DNA of 64,000 nucleotides from an uncultured Prevotellaceae bacterium. GTDB taxonomy: Bacteria; Bacteroidota; Bacteroidia; Bacteroidales; Muribaculaceae. The position numbers and the translations under genes were made by a program. The first letter of the stretch is position 1; the number at the start of each line of letters is the position of its first letter. Below, piece after piece: positions 36,055 to 44,828 of the stretch. The stretch is from the NCBI GenBank assembly GCA_900318205.1, contig ONJS01000008.1:1-64000 (forward strand). Reading direction: 5' to 3'. The notes below the pieces were generated by a model. It was not told the origin of the DNA, ran no database searches, and worked only from the letters and a program-made list of their open reading frames with translations.

Positions 36055-36993
36055 ATGGAACCGATTATTGATCCCATCCCCGTCGAACTCATTGAGCAGG
36101 AACTCACGCCCGAGCGCCTATTGCGCCACACCAACAAGGCCGAAAACGACATCTATGTGGTGACCGCCCACAATGCGCCCAACACGATGCGCGAGATCGG
36201 GCGCCTGCGCGAAATCACTTTCCGTACCGCTGGCGGCGGTACGGGCAAGGCCTGTGACATCGATGAATTTGACTTGATGGATCCGCCATGCCAGCAACTG
36301 TTGGTGTGGAACCCCGATAAGCATGAGATCATCGGCGCCTATCGCTTCATTTGTGGCTGGGACGTGAAGGTGGAAAATGGCGTGCCACGCATCGCCACAG
36401 GACACCTGTTCAACTTCAGCGAGCGCTTCCTGAGCGAAATCCTGCCCGTCACGATTGAGTTGGGCCGTTCGTTTGTCCGTCCCGAGTACCAATCGACACG
36501 CGAGGGCGTGCGCGCCTTGTTTGCCCTTGACAACCTGTGGGACGGCCTGGGCGCATTGACCATCATCTATCCGAAAGTCGAATACATGTTCGGCAAGATG
36601 ACAATGTACCCGACTTACGTGCGCGACTGCCGCGACATGCTGTTATGCTTCCTCAACCTCTACTTCAAGGACAAGGAGGGGCTGGTAGTACCCATTGACC
36701 CCCTGCCCGACACCCGCAACGACGACCCCGAACTGATGGCACACTTTGTGGGCAACGACTTCCGCGAGGACTACAAGCGGTTGAACACCTTCATCCGCAA
36801 TCACGGCATCAACATCCCGCCGCTGGTCAACGCCTACATGGGTCTGTCGCCCAAGATGTTGCTGCTAGGAACCGCTATCAACCGTGAGTTTGGCGACGTG
36901 GAGGAGACGGGCATCCTTATCAACCTCGATGAGATTGCCGACGAGAAGAAACGCCGCCACATCGATTCCTATCTGGCAAACATTGAACGGTAA
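36055..36993 (+). CDS. glsB: OlsB-like GNAT, probable glycine N-acyltransferase
   Basis: 312 residues. An Acetyltransferase_5/OlsB-type GNAT fold: REIGRLREITFRTAGGGTG, then QQLLVWNPDKHEIIGAYRFICG, then ELGRSFVRPEYQ. In Bacteroides the homologous GlsB transfers a 3-hydroxy-acyl chain to glycine, the first step of glycine-lipid synthesis. The stop of glsA is 8 nt upstream, so the pair is one operon. Assignment rests on fold plus gene pairing. Confidence 0.78.
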   Translation: MEPIIDPIPVELIEQELTPERLLRHTNKAENDIYVVTAHNAPNTMREIGRLREITFRTAGGGTGKACDIDEFDLMDPPCQQLLVWNPDKHEIIGAYRFICGWDVKVENGVPRIATGHLFNFSERFLSEILPVTIELGRSFVRPEYQSTREGVRALFALDNLWDGLGALTIIYPKVEYMFGKMTMYPTYVRDCRDMLLCFLNLYFKDKEGLVVPIDPLPDTRNDDPELMAHFVGNDFREDYKRLNTFIRNHGINIPPLVNAYMGLSPKMLLLGTAINREFGDVEETGILINLDEIADEKKRRHIDSYLANIER

Positions 36994-37007
36994 CACTCAA
37001 ATACATC

Positions 37008-38780
37008 ATGATAAAATACACTTTATCATTACTCATCATGCTCGCCACTGCACTGGGTGTGGTGGGTCAGGTTCCCGTGGACAGTGTTCAAACTGATAGC
37101 GCCAAATATTCCACATTCGATCCTGTTGAGCTCCGCATTTCCAGCACTTTTCCCTCTGTTCCCTCTCCAAGTGCTGTGCGCATCTTTGGTGTCCCATCTT
37201 CATATCCAATTGAAAGTGGTAGTATTGTTGACCCGGTTTTATTGCCCCGCATTTCCAGCACTTTTTACTCTGTTCCCTATCCAAGTGCGCTCCATGAGCC
37301 GCTTGCTGAGACCAGCATTTACAGAACTTATTACTCTGTAGGCATGATTGCTAACGCTGGCAACAGCGAGTTGGCCCCTTACTACATTTCCTCCAACAAC
37401 GGCGGCAACATCACCCAGCAATATTCTGCCCTGATGAACATCAGTCTGGTTCACAATACAGATCCCTCCAAGCGTTTTGCTTGGGGAGCGGGCGTCGAAG
37501 TTTGGGGCGGTTATGCGTCCAGTGCAGGCTATCAGCGTTATGTGGGCAACGGTCAATTCAATGTGCAGAAACAACATCCTGCACGGGTATGGGTCCAACA
37601 AGCCTACCTGACAGCCAAGTATCGCAGCATCTTTGCTATGGCAGGACAAGCATATAAATACTCACCCATCGTCACCGAATTAAGTAGCGGTGACCTCGTG
37701 TGGAGCATCAATTTCCGCCCGCCCGTGGGCCTGCGTGCTGGTTTCATCAATTTCGTGGACATCCCGTTTACCCAGGGCTGGGTACAAATCAAGGGCGAGT
37801 TCGGCTACTTCCGCGAGCTGGATGACAAGTGGCTCGAGAACCACTATAATTACTATAACCACTTTATCACCACGGACAGGTGGCTGCACTACAAGACCCT
37901 GCACTTCCGTACCAACCCCAATCAGCCCGTCGTGTTCACCATCGGCGCCCAATCATCCTGCCAGTTTGGCGGCACGGCCAAGTACTATAAGGAAGGTGAG
38001 CTTGATCACACCGTCAAGATGGATGCCGATGCCAAGGCTTTCTTCCGCACCTTTATCGCCGGCAGTGGTGGAAAGAGTGCCGGAGACTCGTTCGTCGAGG
38101 GTAACCACCTGGGCACATGGGACATCGCACTCGAAGGCCACTTGAACGACAACAAACTGCTGCGCGCCTACACCCAGTGGCTGTGGGAAGACGGCTCTGG
38201 TATCGGCAAGATGAACGGCTTTGACGGCCTGTGGGGACTGGAATACCGCAATGTGATTTGGCGACCTTTGATTGAAGGCGCTGTCATTGAGTATATCGAC
38301 TTCACCAACCAGAGTGGTCCCATCCACTGGACACCCAATGACCACGAGGGAACACCCATCACCAGCCACTCGTCGGGTGCCGACGATTACTACAACAACT
38401 ACATCTACAACGGTTACCAGAGCCGCGGCATGTCCATCGGCTCGCCCTTTGTCAAGTCTCCGCTTTACAACCATGACGGCTATATGCGCTATCGCGACAA
38501 CGTGATGCGCGGTTTCCATGCTGCAATCACCGGTTGGCTGCATGAGTACTGGCGATACCGCCTGTTAGGTTCCTACCGCAAGGCATGGGGTACTCCCATC
38601 ATTCCGCGCGCTGGCAGCGTCGATGACTTCTCGATGGCGCTCAGTATCCAATATAACCCGGGGCATAAGTACTTGGGGTGGAAGTTCAATGCCACCCTGG
38701 CCATGGACCACGGCAAGCTCTACGGCAACAACTGGGGCGCTATGCTGGGCATTACCTACAGCAGTACTTTTAACTTCTAG
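37008..38780 (+). CDS. Wzi-like outer-membrane barrel protein
   Basis: 590 residues. A signal peptide (to about 22) is followed by an odd linker with a duplicated stretch (RISSTFPSVPSPSA, then RISSTFYSVPYPSA about 40 residues later), then a large beta barrel of aromatic-rich strands ending in Phe (TYSSTFNF). GGNITQQYSALMNISLVHN, QQAYLTAKYRSIFAMAGQ and GTWDIALEGHLND fit the capsule-assembly Wzi family of Bacteroidetes. It may help bind or export surface polysaccharide. It starts 15 nt after glsB and is followed 5 nt later by a lipoprotein gene, so all may be one transcript. Confidence 0.68.
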   Translation: MIKYTLSLLIMLATALGVVGQVPVDSVQTDSAKYSTFDPVELRISSTFPSVPSPSAVRIFGVPSSYPIESGSIVDPVLLPRISSTFYSVPYPSALHEPLAETSIYRTYYSVGMIANAGNSELAPYYISSNNGGNITQQYSALMNISLVHNTDPSKRFAWGAGVEVWGGYASSAGYQRYVGNGQFNVQKQHPARVWVQQAYLTAKYRSIFAMAGQAYKYSPIVTELSSGDLVWSINFRPPVGLRAGFINFVDIPFTQGWVQIKGEFGYFRELDDKWLENHYNYYNHFITTDRWLHYKTLHFRTNPNQPVVFTIGAQSSCQFGGTAKYYKEGELDHTVKMDADAKAFFRTFIAGSGGKSAGDSFVEGNHLGTWDIALEGHLNDNKLLRAYTQWLWEDGSGIGKMNGFDGLWGLEYRNVIWRPLIEGAVIEYIDFTNQSGPIHWTPNDHEGTPITSHSSGADDYYNNYIYNGYQSRGMSIGSPFVKSPLYNHDGYMRYRDNVMRGFHAAITGWLHEYWRYRLLGSYRKAWGTPIIPRAGSVDDFSMALSIQYNPGHKYLGWKFNATLAMDHGKLYGNNWGAMLGITYSSTFNF

Positions 38781-38785
38781 AAACG

Positions 38786-39256
38786 ATGAAAAAGACAACA
38801 TTATATGATATCATCAATTCCCCCTCTAAGATGAAAGGGGGACAGGGGGCGTTGATAACAATCATTTGTGCGATGATGTTAATGCTGGGTGCCTGCACAC
38901 GCAATCATGGTGACATCGGCATCTGGTTTGGCACCTGGCACGTCGAGCAGATCACTGCCGATGGCACTCCTATCAATGTTGAGGGCGACTATTTCTTCCA
39001 GTTCCAGAGCAAAGTCTTTAGGGTTTCCAAGGTATACGGCCACGATCAACTGGTGGAGAGTTTCGGCACTTGGGAAGAGAACGACGACAAGATGACCATC
39101 ACCTTCCCCGACCCCACTGTGTATTATATCGACATGATTGGACTAGAGAAGCACAATGACTTCTCTATCACCACCACCTCATCGCGTGAAATCACTTTCA
39201 CCAAGACCAACGCCGCTGGCACCACATTTGCCTACCACTTGAAGAAACAGCCGTGA
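38786..39256 (+). CDS. Lipocalin-like lipoprotein
   Basis: 156 residues if the first ATG is used. A second in-frame ATG at 38831 gives a tidy lipoprotein signal (MKGGQGALITIICAMMLMLGAC) and may be the true start. The extra N-terminus is read from a CCCCCTCT...AGGGGG motif that resembles an intergenic repeat at 60235. The mature part has GTWHVEQITADG, then beta-strand pairs, as in small lipocalin-like proteins. It follows the Wzi-like gene by 5 nt. Confidence 0.65.
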   Translation: MKKTTLYDIINSPSKMKGGQGALITIICAMMLMLGACTRNHGDIGIWFGTWHVEQITADGTPINVEGDYFFQFQSKVFRVSKVYGHDQLVESFGTWEENDDKMTITFPDPTVYYIDMIGLEKHNDFSITTTSSREITFTKTNAAGTTFAYHLKKQP

Positions 39257-39300
39257 GATAGTGAGTTATAGTAGGGTAAAAAGAAGAAAAAAGCCAAATT

Positions 39301-39333
39301 TTTGATGGATTTTTAAAAAAATAACTATATTTG
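39301..39333 (+). promoter_or_regulatory. Full promoter (TTTG-N21-TATATTTG)
   Basis: TTTG at 39301-39304 and TATATTTG at 39326-39333 with a 21-nt spacer, 43 nt before the metallopeptidase start. Confidence 0.7.
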
Positions 39334-39376
39334 CACACTTTGAGAGAAATACTAACAACTAAATATTGATATCATT

Positions 39377-40246
39377 ATGAGACTTGAAGGAAGACGCGAA
39401 AGCGAAAATGTTGAAGATCGCCGTGGTATGGGCACAGGTGCAAAGTTTGGCCTGGGCGGTATCGGCGGACTGATTATTGCCGGACTGATTACCCTGCTGA
39501 TGGGCGGTAACCTCGGCGACGTGTTGCAACAGGCTGGCGGCATGGGCATCCAGACCGAAAACGGACATGAGGCAACTGCCGAAGAAGAGGAACTCGCTGT
39601 ATTTGCCAGCCAAGTGATTGCCAGCACCGAGGATGTCTGGGCACAGATTTTCAAGGAGTATGGCATCGGCCAATATCCCCCTCCCACACTGGTACTTTAC
39701 ACGGGTGCCACGCAGACCGCTTGCGGCCAGGGCCAGGCTGCCATGGGTCCGTTCTACTGCTCGGGTGACCAGAAGGTGTATCTGGATCTGGCTTTCTTCC
39801 AGACGATGGATCAGCAACTCGGTGTGAAGGGTGACAACTCCAGCCTCGCCAAGGCCTATGTCATCGCCCACGAGGTGGGACACCACATCGAGTATCTGAT
39901 GGGTACACTTGATCAGGCTCATCGCAAGATGCAGGCTACCAATCAGACCAACGCCAACAAGTATAGCGTGCGCTTGGAACTGATGGCCGACTTCTATGCC
40001 GGTGTGTGGGCTCACTACGAGAACCGCTACTTCAATTCCATCAGCGATAGGGATCTGCAGGAGGCTATCGACTGCGCCCAGAAGATCGGTGACGACTACC
40101 TGCAGAAGCGTGCACAGGGCTATGCACAGCCCGAGAGCTTCACTCACGGCACCAGCGCCCAGCGCATGAAGTGGTTCAAACTCGGTTACCAGACTGGCGA
40201 CGTGCGCCGCGCCACCACCTTCCAGGAAAGCGACGCCACGCTGTAA
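39377..40246 (+). CDS. YpfJ-type neutral zinc metallopeptidase
   Basis: 289 residues. MRLEGRRESENVEDRRG and a glycine-rich helix with GGNLGDVL start the protein. The zinc motif HEVGH lies at 165-169 in AHEVGHHIEYLMG, followed by ELMADFYAGVWAHY with the third ligand region. FYCSGDQKVYLDLAFF is also typical of PF04228. It has one membrane helix (about 28-43), with the peptidase probably outside the cytoplasm. Substrates are unknown. It has its own promoter and a terminator at 40277-40304. Confidence 0.9.
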   Translation: MRLEGRRESENVEDRRGMGTGAKFGLGGIGGLIIAGLITLLMGGNLGDVLQQAGGMGIQTENGHEATAEEEELAVFASQVIASTEDVWAQIFKEYGIGQYPPPTLVLYTGATQTACGQGQAAMGPFYCSGDQKVYLDLAFFQTMDQQLGVKGDNSSLAKAYVIAHEVGHHIEYLMGTLDQAHRKMQATNQTNANKYSVRLELMADFYAGVWAHYENRYFNSISDRDLQEAIDCAQKIGDDYLQKRAQGYAQPESFTHGTSAQRMKWFKLGYQTGDVRRATTFQESDATL

Positions 40247-40276
40247 AAACCATCTTCAACCAAACCCAATCATAAT

Positions 40277-40304
40277 AATGGGCGTCGGCAACAAGGCGCT
40301 CATT
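40277..40304 (+). terminator. Terminator after the metallopeptidase
   Basis: AATGGGCGTC (40277-40286) pairs with GGCGCTCATT (40295-40304) with wobbles and is followed by a T-rich tract. Confidence 0.6.
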
Positions 40305-40422
40305 GTTATTTTGGCAAATTCAATCAAGTCAGCGTTATTATAAACTAAACAAACTAGTTAATAGATCATTAAGACTTAAATAAATCCCTGTTTTTAGGTT
40401 AAATATTTTCCATAGTATTCAC

Positions 40423-42048
40423 ATGATGAACAAAGGAATTGTAAAAAAGATAACGGACATACTTTTGCGACCTTTCAAAGAGAATTTTCTATTCTTTATC
40501 GTCTTCTGTGCATTGACGACAGTGGGTCATTTTTTGGGCTATTTCACTGTTAAGAATGAGATGAATCTTAATGCAGCTATCGTAACTGCCATGCACTGCG
40601 TTAGCTTATCTTATGTCATCACATTACTCATTGGGCTCATCCGTCAGAAAGTGGTCAAAAGAATTCTGCAAACCATTTTCATTCTATTGGCTGCCACTGA
40701 TTTCGCCATTACTTTTTATTGCTCTTTTTATCTGCACAGTGTCTTTGATGAGGACATCGCACTACTCATTTTGGAAACTGATCCCAGCGAGGCCAAGGAA
40801 TTCTTTTCATCCATGGTGCCGATGTGGGTTTTCGCTGCCGTAGCAGGTGTATTTTTGCTTTTCATCCTCCTCTGGCAAATCATCAAACGATTGAACTTGA
40901 ATTTCAATTTAGGCAAAAAGGCATCACTGATAGCGATGGGAATCGTATCCCTTTGCATTATCGTCAATCTGTGCAAATGGGGCATCTGGAAATATGGTCC
41001 CATCGGTCCTTTTTATCAATTCACCCAACACGAGAATCCCTCAGATTTAAGAGATTATTTCTCACATCCAAAACTCACATTTGATAACAAGGAAGAGTTG
41101 CCGACTAATGTAGTTCTCATCATTGGTGAATCTTTTGGCAGGAGCCATAGCTCTATCTATGGTTATAATAAACTGACCAATCCACTGCTTGCCCAGCTCA
41201 AGGAGAATTCTTTGCTTTTCTCTTTTGACAGCATCAATTCCCCCGCGCACTCGACAGTACAGTCCCTCCGCTATACGTTGAGTACATTTGACTTATCCAA
41301 CGAGAAAGGCAAGAAATGGTATGAATTTCTCTCCGTCATGGAGCTCATGAACGAATGTGGCTATGATAGCTATTGGTTCGGAAATCAGGGACGTATCGGC
41401 AAGCACAACGGAACAACCAGAGTCTATGCACAAGCGTGTGATCATCCTTGGTTTTTAAAAGATGATAATACCGAAGATCAGTTTGACATCGTTCTGGTGG
41501 ATTCGTCTTACCAAGAAATTGACAAGATCAATCACAATAAGCATAATTTCGTCATTTTCCACATGAAAGGATCTCATTTCGATTATAGCTTGAGATATCC
41601 TAAAGAATTTGCCCAATTCACCGAGAAAGATTATCCTTCAGACCCGGAAAGTCATCGAAAGATTTTGTCTTCTTATGACAACTCGATCCTCTATAATGAT
41701 TATGTGGTAAACCGCATTGTGGATTTGTTTAAAGATACTGAAACCATCATTGTTTACCTATCTGATCATGGTCAAGTGATGTATCGAAACAGCAAGGATC
41801 CCGATTATTATGCCCATGGCAGGAAAGAAGACCCTGCTGATTATGCCTTAGGTATTGATATTCCATTCTTTGTCTATGCGTCTCCGTTATACCAGCAGAA
41901 GCATCCCGAGATGATGGAGCGGATCAAGTATCGCCAGGACAATCCCAAGACATGGAATAGCGATAATTTGCCTTATTTTATCATGGACCTGATTGGGGTT
42001 AAGGAAATCAATGGTGAGAACATCAAGTCCAAATCAGTCCTGAACTAG
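40423..42048 (+). CDS. Lipid A phosphoethanolamine transferase (EptA-like)
   Basis: 541 residues. Five N-terminal membrane helices (about 20-195) are followed by an alkaline-phosphatase-like periplasmic domain. VVLIIGESFGRSHSSIYGY holds the first zinc ligand, Thr278 in SPAHSTVQSL is the likely nucleophile, and YLSDHGQVMY carries the Asp/His ligands. The family adds phosphoethanolamine to lipid A, which reduces binding of cationic peptides. The gene is visibly AT-richer than its neighbours and uses more A/T-ending codons, suggesting transfer. It is followed by a strong terminator. Confidence 0.87.
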   Translation: MMNKGIVKKITDILLRPFKENFLFFIVFCALTTVGHFLGYFTVKNEMNLNAAIVTAMHCVSLSYVITLLIGLIRQKVVKRILQTIFILLAATDFAITFYCSFYLHSVFDEDIALLILETDPSEAKEFFSSMVPMWVFAAVAGVFLLFILLWQIIKRLNLNFNLGKKASLIAMGIVSLCIIVNLCKWGIWKYGPIGPFYQFTQHENPSDLRDYFSHPKLTFDNKEELPTNVVLIIGESFGRSHSSIYGYNKLTNPLLAQLKENSLLFSFDSINSPAHSTVQSLRYTLSTFDLSNEKGKKWYEFLSVMELMNECGYDSYWFGNQGRIGKHNGTTRVYAQACDHPWFLKDDNTEDQFDIVLVDSSYQEIDKINHNKHNFVIFHMKGSHFDYSLRYPKEFAQFTEKDYPSDPESHRKILSSYDNSILYNDYVVNRIVDLFKDTETIIVYLSDHGQVMYRNSKDPDYYAHGRKEDPADYALGIDIPFFVYASPLYQQKHPEMMERIKYRQDNPKTWNSDNLPYFIMDLIGVKEINGENIKSKSVLN

Positions 42049-42070
42049 AACGTATATCATGACATTTCAC

Positions 42071-42110
42071 ATGACCTTCAGCATATCCATGTTGAAGGTC
42101 ATTGTTTTTT
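42071..42110 (+). terminator. Strong terminator after the EptA-like gene
   Basis: ATGACCTTCAGCAT (42071-42084) pairs with 42089-42102 over 14 bp with one wobble around ATCC, followed by a run of six T. Confidence 0.85.
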
Positions 42111-42120
42111 CTTGATATGG

Positions 42121-42912
42121 CTATTGCTGGAGGATCCCAGTGAAGGTGCGGCCACTATTAATGCCTAGACGACGGGCCGAGAAGAAACGGTCATGCTCGC
42201 AGCGGGAGCAGTGTTGCGAGAGGATGATATTTTCTGGTTGTAGTCCTGCCTCTATGAGGACGGCACGGTTGGCAGCACGCAGGTCGATGTGAGCCTTTCC
42301 GGTCTCGGCGTTGCGCTTGACGATGGAATCAAGGTCAAAATGCGCCTTACTGAAAGCTTCAACCACCTCGTCACCCACCTCAAAACAGTCTTGACAGATG
42401 CTCGGTCCCATCGTTGCCTGAATGCGGTGGGCCTTAGCTCCGTTACGCACCATCTCATCCACCACGTTTTGTGCGATCCGCCCCATGGTGCCTCTCCAAC
42501 CGGCATGAGCCACTGCAATGATTCCTGCCTGAGCATCGGTCAAAACGATAGGTACACAGTCGGCTGTGTTCACACCGATGACCACGCCCTTGAGCGACGT
42601 GACCAGTGCATCGACGCCCTCGAGAGCGGCCTCCTGCTTGTCGATGTCCATCGCTCGGAATGCCTCGTCAATGACGGCCACTTGGCAGGAATGTGTCTGC
42701 CTGGGCATGACGATATCGTCAAGATCCACACCCAACTTCATCGCCAGCGTGAGCCGTGCGTCCAATACGCGCAGGGCATCATCCCCCACATAGTCACACA
42801 GGTTCACTCCCGAATAGGCATTGCGCCCATCCACCTCGCCCCGCATCGTTGAAAAGGCATCCACGCCTTCCACAGGAGTGGCAAATTTTAAATTTTCCAG
42901 TTCTATCATCAT
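42121..42912 (-). CDS. pgeF: Laccase-domain purine nucleosidase/peptidoglycan editing factor
   Basis: 263 residues, YfiH/PgeF family. MPRQTHSCQVAVID, VNTADCVPIVLTD, AVAHAGWRGTMGRIAQ, MGPSICQDCFEVG and LSQHCSRCEHDRFFSARR supply the His and Cys ligands of the zinc site. Relatives are adenosine phosphorylase/deaminases (FAMIN-like) and edit L-Ser misincorporation in peptidoglycan in E. coli. It is divergent from recF. Its -7 box abuts the start codons, so it is probably leaderless. Confidence 0.9.
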   Translation of the reverse strand: MMIELENLKFATPVEGVDAFSTMRGEVDGRNAYSGVNLCDYVGDDALRVLDARLTLAMKLGVDLDDIVMPRQTHSCQVAVIDEAFRAMDIDKQEAALEGVDALVTSLKGVVIGVNTADCVPIVLTDAQAGIIAVAHAGWRGTMGRIAQNVVDEMVRNGAKAHRIQATMGPSICQDCFEVGDEVVEAFSKAHFDLDSIVKRNAETGKAHIDLRAANRAVLIEAGLQPENIILSQHCSRCEHDRFFSARRLGINSGRTFTGILQQ

Positions 42913-42914
42913 GG

Positions 42915-42922
42915 CAAAGATA
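42915..42922 (-). promoter_or_regulatory. -7 box TATCTTTG touching the pgeF start
   Basis: On the minus strand TATCTTTGCC is immediately followed by ATGATG. Transcription would start within or after the first ATG, so the second ATG (42909) may be used on a leaderless transcript. Confidence 0.6.
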
Positions 42923-42966
42923 GCATTTTATCCCCAATTCATCGGCATAAATCGGGAAAAAAGCAG

Positions 42967-42974
42967 TACTTTTG
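42967..42974 (+). promoter_or_regulatory. -7 box TACTTTTG, leaderless start of recF
   Basis: TACTTTTGT ends 5 nt before the ATG at 42980. It rules out the longer frame from 42821, whose first 53 codons overlap this promoter and the divergent pgeF gene. Confidence 0.65.
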
Positions 42975-42979
42975 TCCCC

Positions 42980-44092
42980 ATGACACTGAACACTGCCACC
43001 ATACTCAATTACAAGAACATCGCCGAAGCGCGGTTGGAATTCTCACCCAAGTTGAACTGCCTGATCGGCAACAACGGGCAGGGCAAGACCAACGTGCTCG
43101 ATGCGATTTACTACCTGAGCATGTGCCGCAGTTTTGCCTCAACGAGCGACAACAGTGCGGTCATCCGCCACGGCGAGCCTTACATGATGTTGCAGGGCAG
43201 TTACACCCGCCAGGATACACCCCTGGAAATCAGTGTCGCCCTGCAGCGCGGCAAGCGCAAGGTGGTGCGCCGCGACGGCAAGGAGTACCAACGGCTAAGC
43301 CAGCACATCGGGCTGTTGCCCGTGGTGATGGTTTCGCCGATGGATTGGGACCTGGTGCGCGGCAGCGGTGAGGAACGTCGTCGCTTCATGGACCTCATCA
43401 TCTCGCAGAACGACAGCGAATACCTTGACGCACTCATCCGCTACAACAAGGCCGTGGAACAGCGCAATGCCATGATCAAGAAGGAAATGCGCGACCCATT
43501 GTTGTACGAGACCGTGGAGATGGAAATGGCCCGCCATGCCACCCTGTTGCACCAGCGACGCACGCAATGGGTGGAACAATTCCTCCCGATCTTCATGCAC
43601 TACTATCATGCGGTTGCTGGTGAGGGGGAGACCGTCAGCCTGCATTACAAGAGCCACCTGAACGAAGGCACCATGCAGGAGCATCTTGCTGCAACCCGCG
43701 AGCGCGACCTCATCATCGGTTACACCACGCGCGGCGTGCATCGCGACGATATCGAACTGATGCTCAACGATTATCCCATGCGCCGAACGGGTAGCCAGGG
43801 TCAGTGCAAAACCTACACCATTGCCTTGCGGTTTGCCCAGTTCGACTTCCTCAAGGCCAACAACCCTGCAGTACCCATCCTGCTGCTCGATGACATCTTT
43901 GACAAACTTGATGCCCATCGCGTGGAACGCATTGTCGATGTCGTGTCCAGTGACCGCTTCGGCCAGATTTTCATTACCGACACCAACCGCACCCACCTTG
44001 ACGAAATCGTCGCCCGCCATGGTGGCGGACATTGCCTGATGCACGTCGAGAACGGAGCAGTAACCGTCATCAAAGGAGGTGAATCGCAATGA
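42980..44092 (+). CDS. recF: DNA replication/repair protein RecF
   Basis: 370 residues from the ATG at 42980, a normal length. Walker A is GNNGQGKT at 30-37, the ABC signature region is GSQGQCKTYTIALRFAQF, and Walker B is ILLLDDIFDKLD. RecF loads RecA at gaps with RecO and RecR. It overlaps the DUF721 gene by 4 nt (ATGA); recF next to DUF721 is common because DUF721 (DciA-like) also works at the replication fork. Confidence 0.95.
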   Translation: MTLNTATILNYKNIAEARLEFSPKLNCLIGNNGQGKTNVLDAIYYLSMCRSFASTSDNSAVIRHGEPYMMLQGSYTRQDTPLEISVALQRGKRKVVRRDGKEYQRLSQHIGLLPVVMVSPMDWDLVRGSGEERRRFMDLIISQNDSEYLDALIRYNKAVEQRNAMIKKEMRDPLLYETVEMEMARHATLLHQRRTQWVEQFLPIFMHYYHAVAGEGETVSLHYKSHLNEGTMQEHLAATRERDLIIGYTTRGVHRDDIELMLNDYPMRRTGSQGQCKTYTIALRFAQFDFLKANNPAVPILLLDDIFDKLDAHRVERIVDVVSSDRFGQIFITDTNRTHLDEIVARHGGGHCLMHVENGAVTVIKGGESQ

Positions 44093-44379
44093 AACGCACC
44101 GAGGCAAAAAATATCGGACAGATCATCAATGACCTGCTCAGGCAGGAGAACCTCGACGTGGCGCTCGATGAGCATCGCGCCAGCGCTCTGTGGCCCCAGA
44201 TTGTGGGCGACGGCATCAACCGTTACACCATCAGGCGCTATGTCAAAGACGGGGTGATGACAGTGCATCTCTCGTCGGCATCGCTGGCCAATGAACTGAT
44301 GCTCAACCGGGCCAGCATCATCAAGCACATCAACGAGGCCTTAGGCCGTGAAATTATCCACGAAATCATTTTTAAATAG
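44089..44379 (+). CDS. DUF721 (DciA-like) protein
   Basis: 96 residues. LRQENLDVALDEHRASALWPQIVGDGI and the strand pair MTVHLSSASLANELMLNRASII are DUF721 signatures. In other bacteria, DciA proteins help load the replicative helicase DnaB. The pairing with recF by a 4-nt overlap supports a replication role. Confidence 0.85.
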   Translation: MKRTEAKNIGQIINDLLRQENLDVALDEHRASALWPQIVGDGINRYTIRRYVKDGVMTVHLSSASLANELMLNRASIIKHINEALGREIIHEIIFK

Positions 44380-44384
44380 AAATA

Positions 44385-44828
44385 ATGAACACCCACGCTA
44401 TAGAAGCCCAATATCCTTTCAAGCGCAAAACTCAGGTACAGTTACGCTTCAACGACATCGACGCCCTGGGCCACGTCAACAACTCGGTCTATTTCCAGTT
44501 CTTTGACCTTGCCAAGACCGAATATTTTGCCGGCCTTGAAGTCAATGCCGACATCAACTGGTGCAAACCCGCCATCGTCATCGCCAACGTGAACTGCAGT
44601 TTCCTCGTGCCCACGGTATTTCAGGAGCCTGTCGAGGTGCTGACCCAATGCGCCCATCTGGGCAACAAGAGCCTGACGCTGCTGCAACACCTCGTCAACC
44701 GCGACACCCGCGAGCTCAAGGCCACCTGCGCCACCGTGATGGTCAACCTCGACCCCGAAACCAACCAGCCGGCACCGCTGCCCAAGGTGTGGCGCGATGC
44801 CATCGTCGCCTACGAGGGCCACGAGTAA
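44385..44828 (+). CDS. YbgC/4-HBT-type acyl-CoA thioesterase
   Basis: 147 residues, hotdog fold. The active-site motif NDIDALGHVNNSVYFQFFD contains the conserved Asp and the GHVNN helix. It follows DUF721 by 5 nt and probably shares the recF transcript. The thioester substrate is unknown. Confidence 0.87.
   Translation: MNTHAIEAQYPFKRKTQVQLRFNDIDALGHVNNSVYFQFFDLAKTEYFAGLEVNADINWCKPAIVIANVNCSFLVPTVFQEPVEVLTQCAHLGNKSLTLLQHLVNRDTRELKATCATVMVNLDPETNQPAPLPKVWRDAIVAYEGHE

Noticed and set aside
42821..42979. N-terminal extension of RecF
   Set aside because: It overlaps divergent pgeF and the recF promoter; RecF has normal length from 42980.
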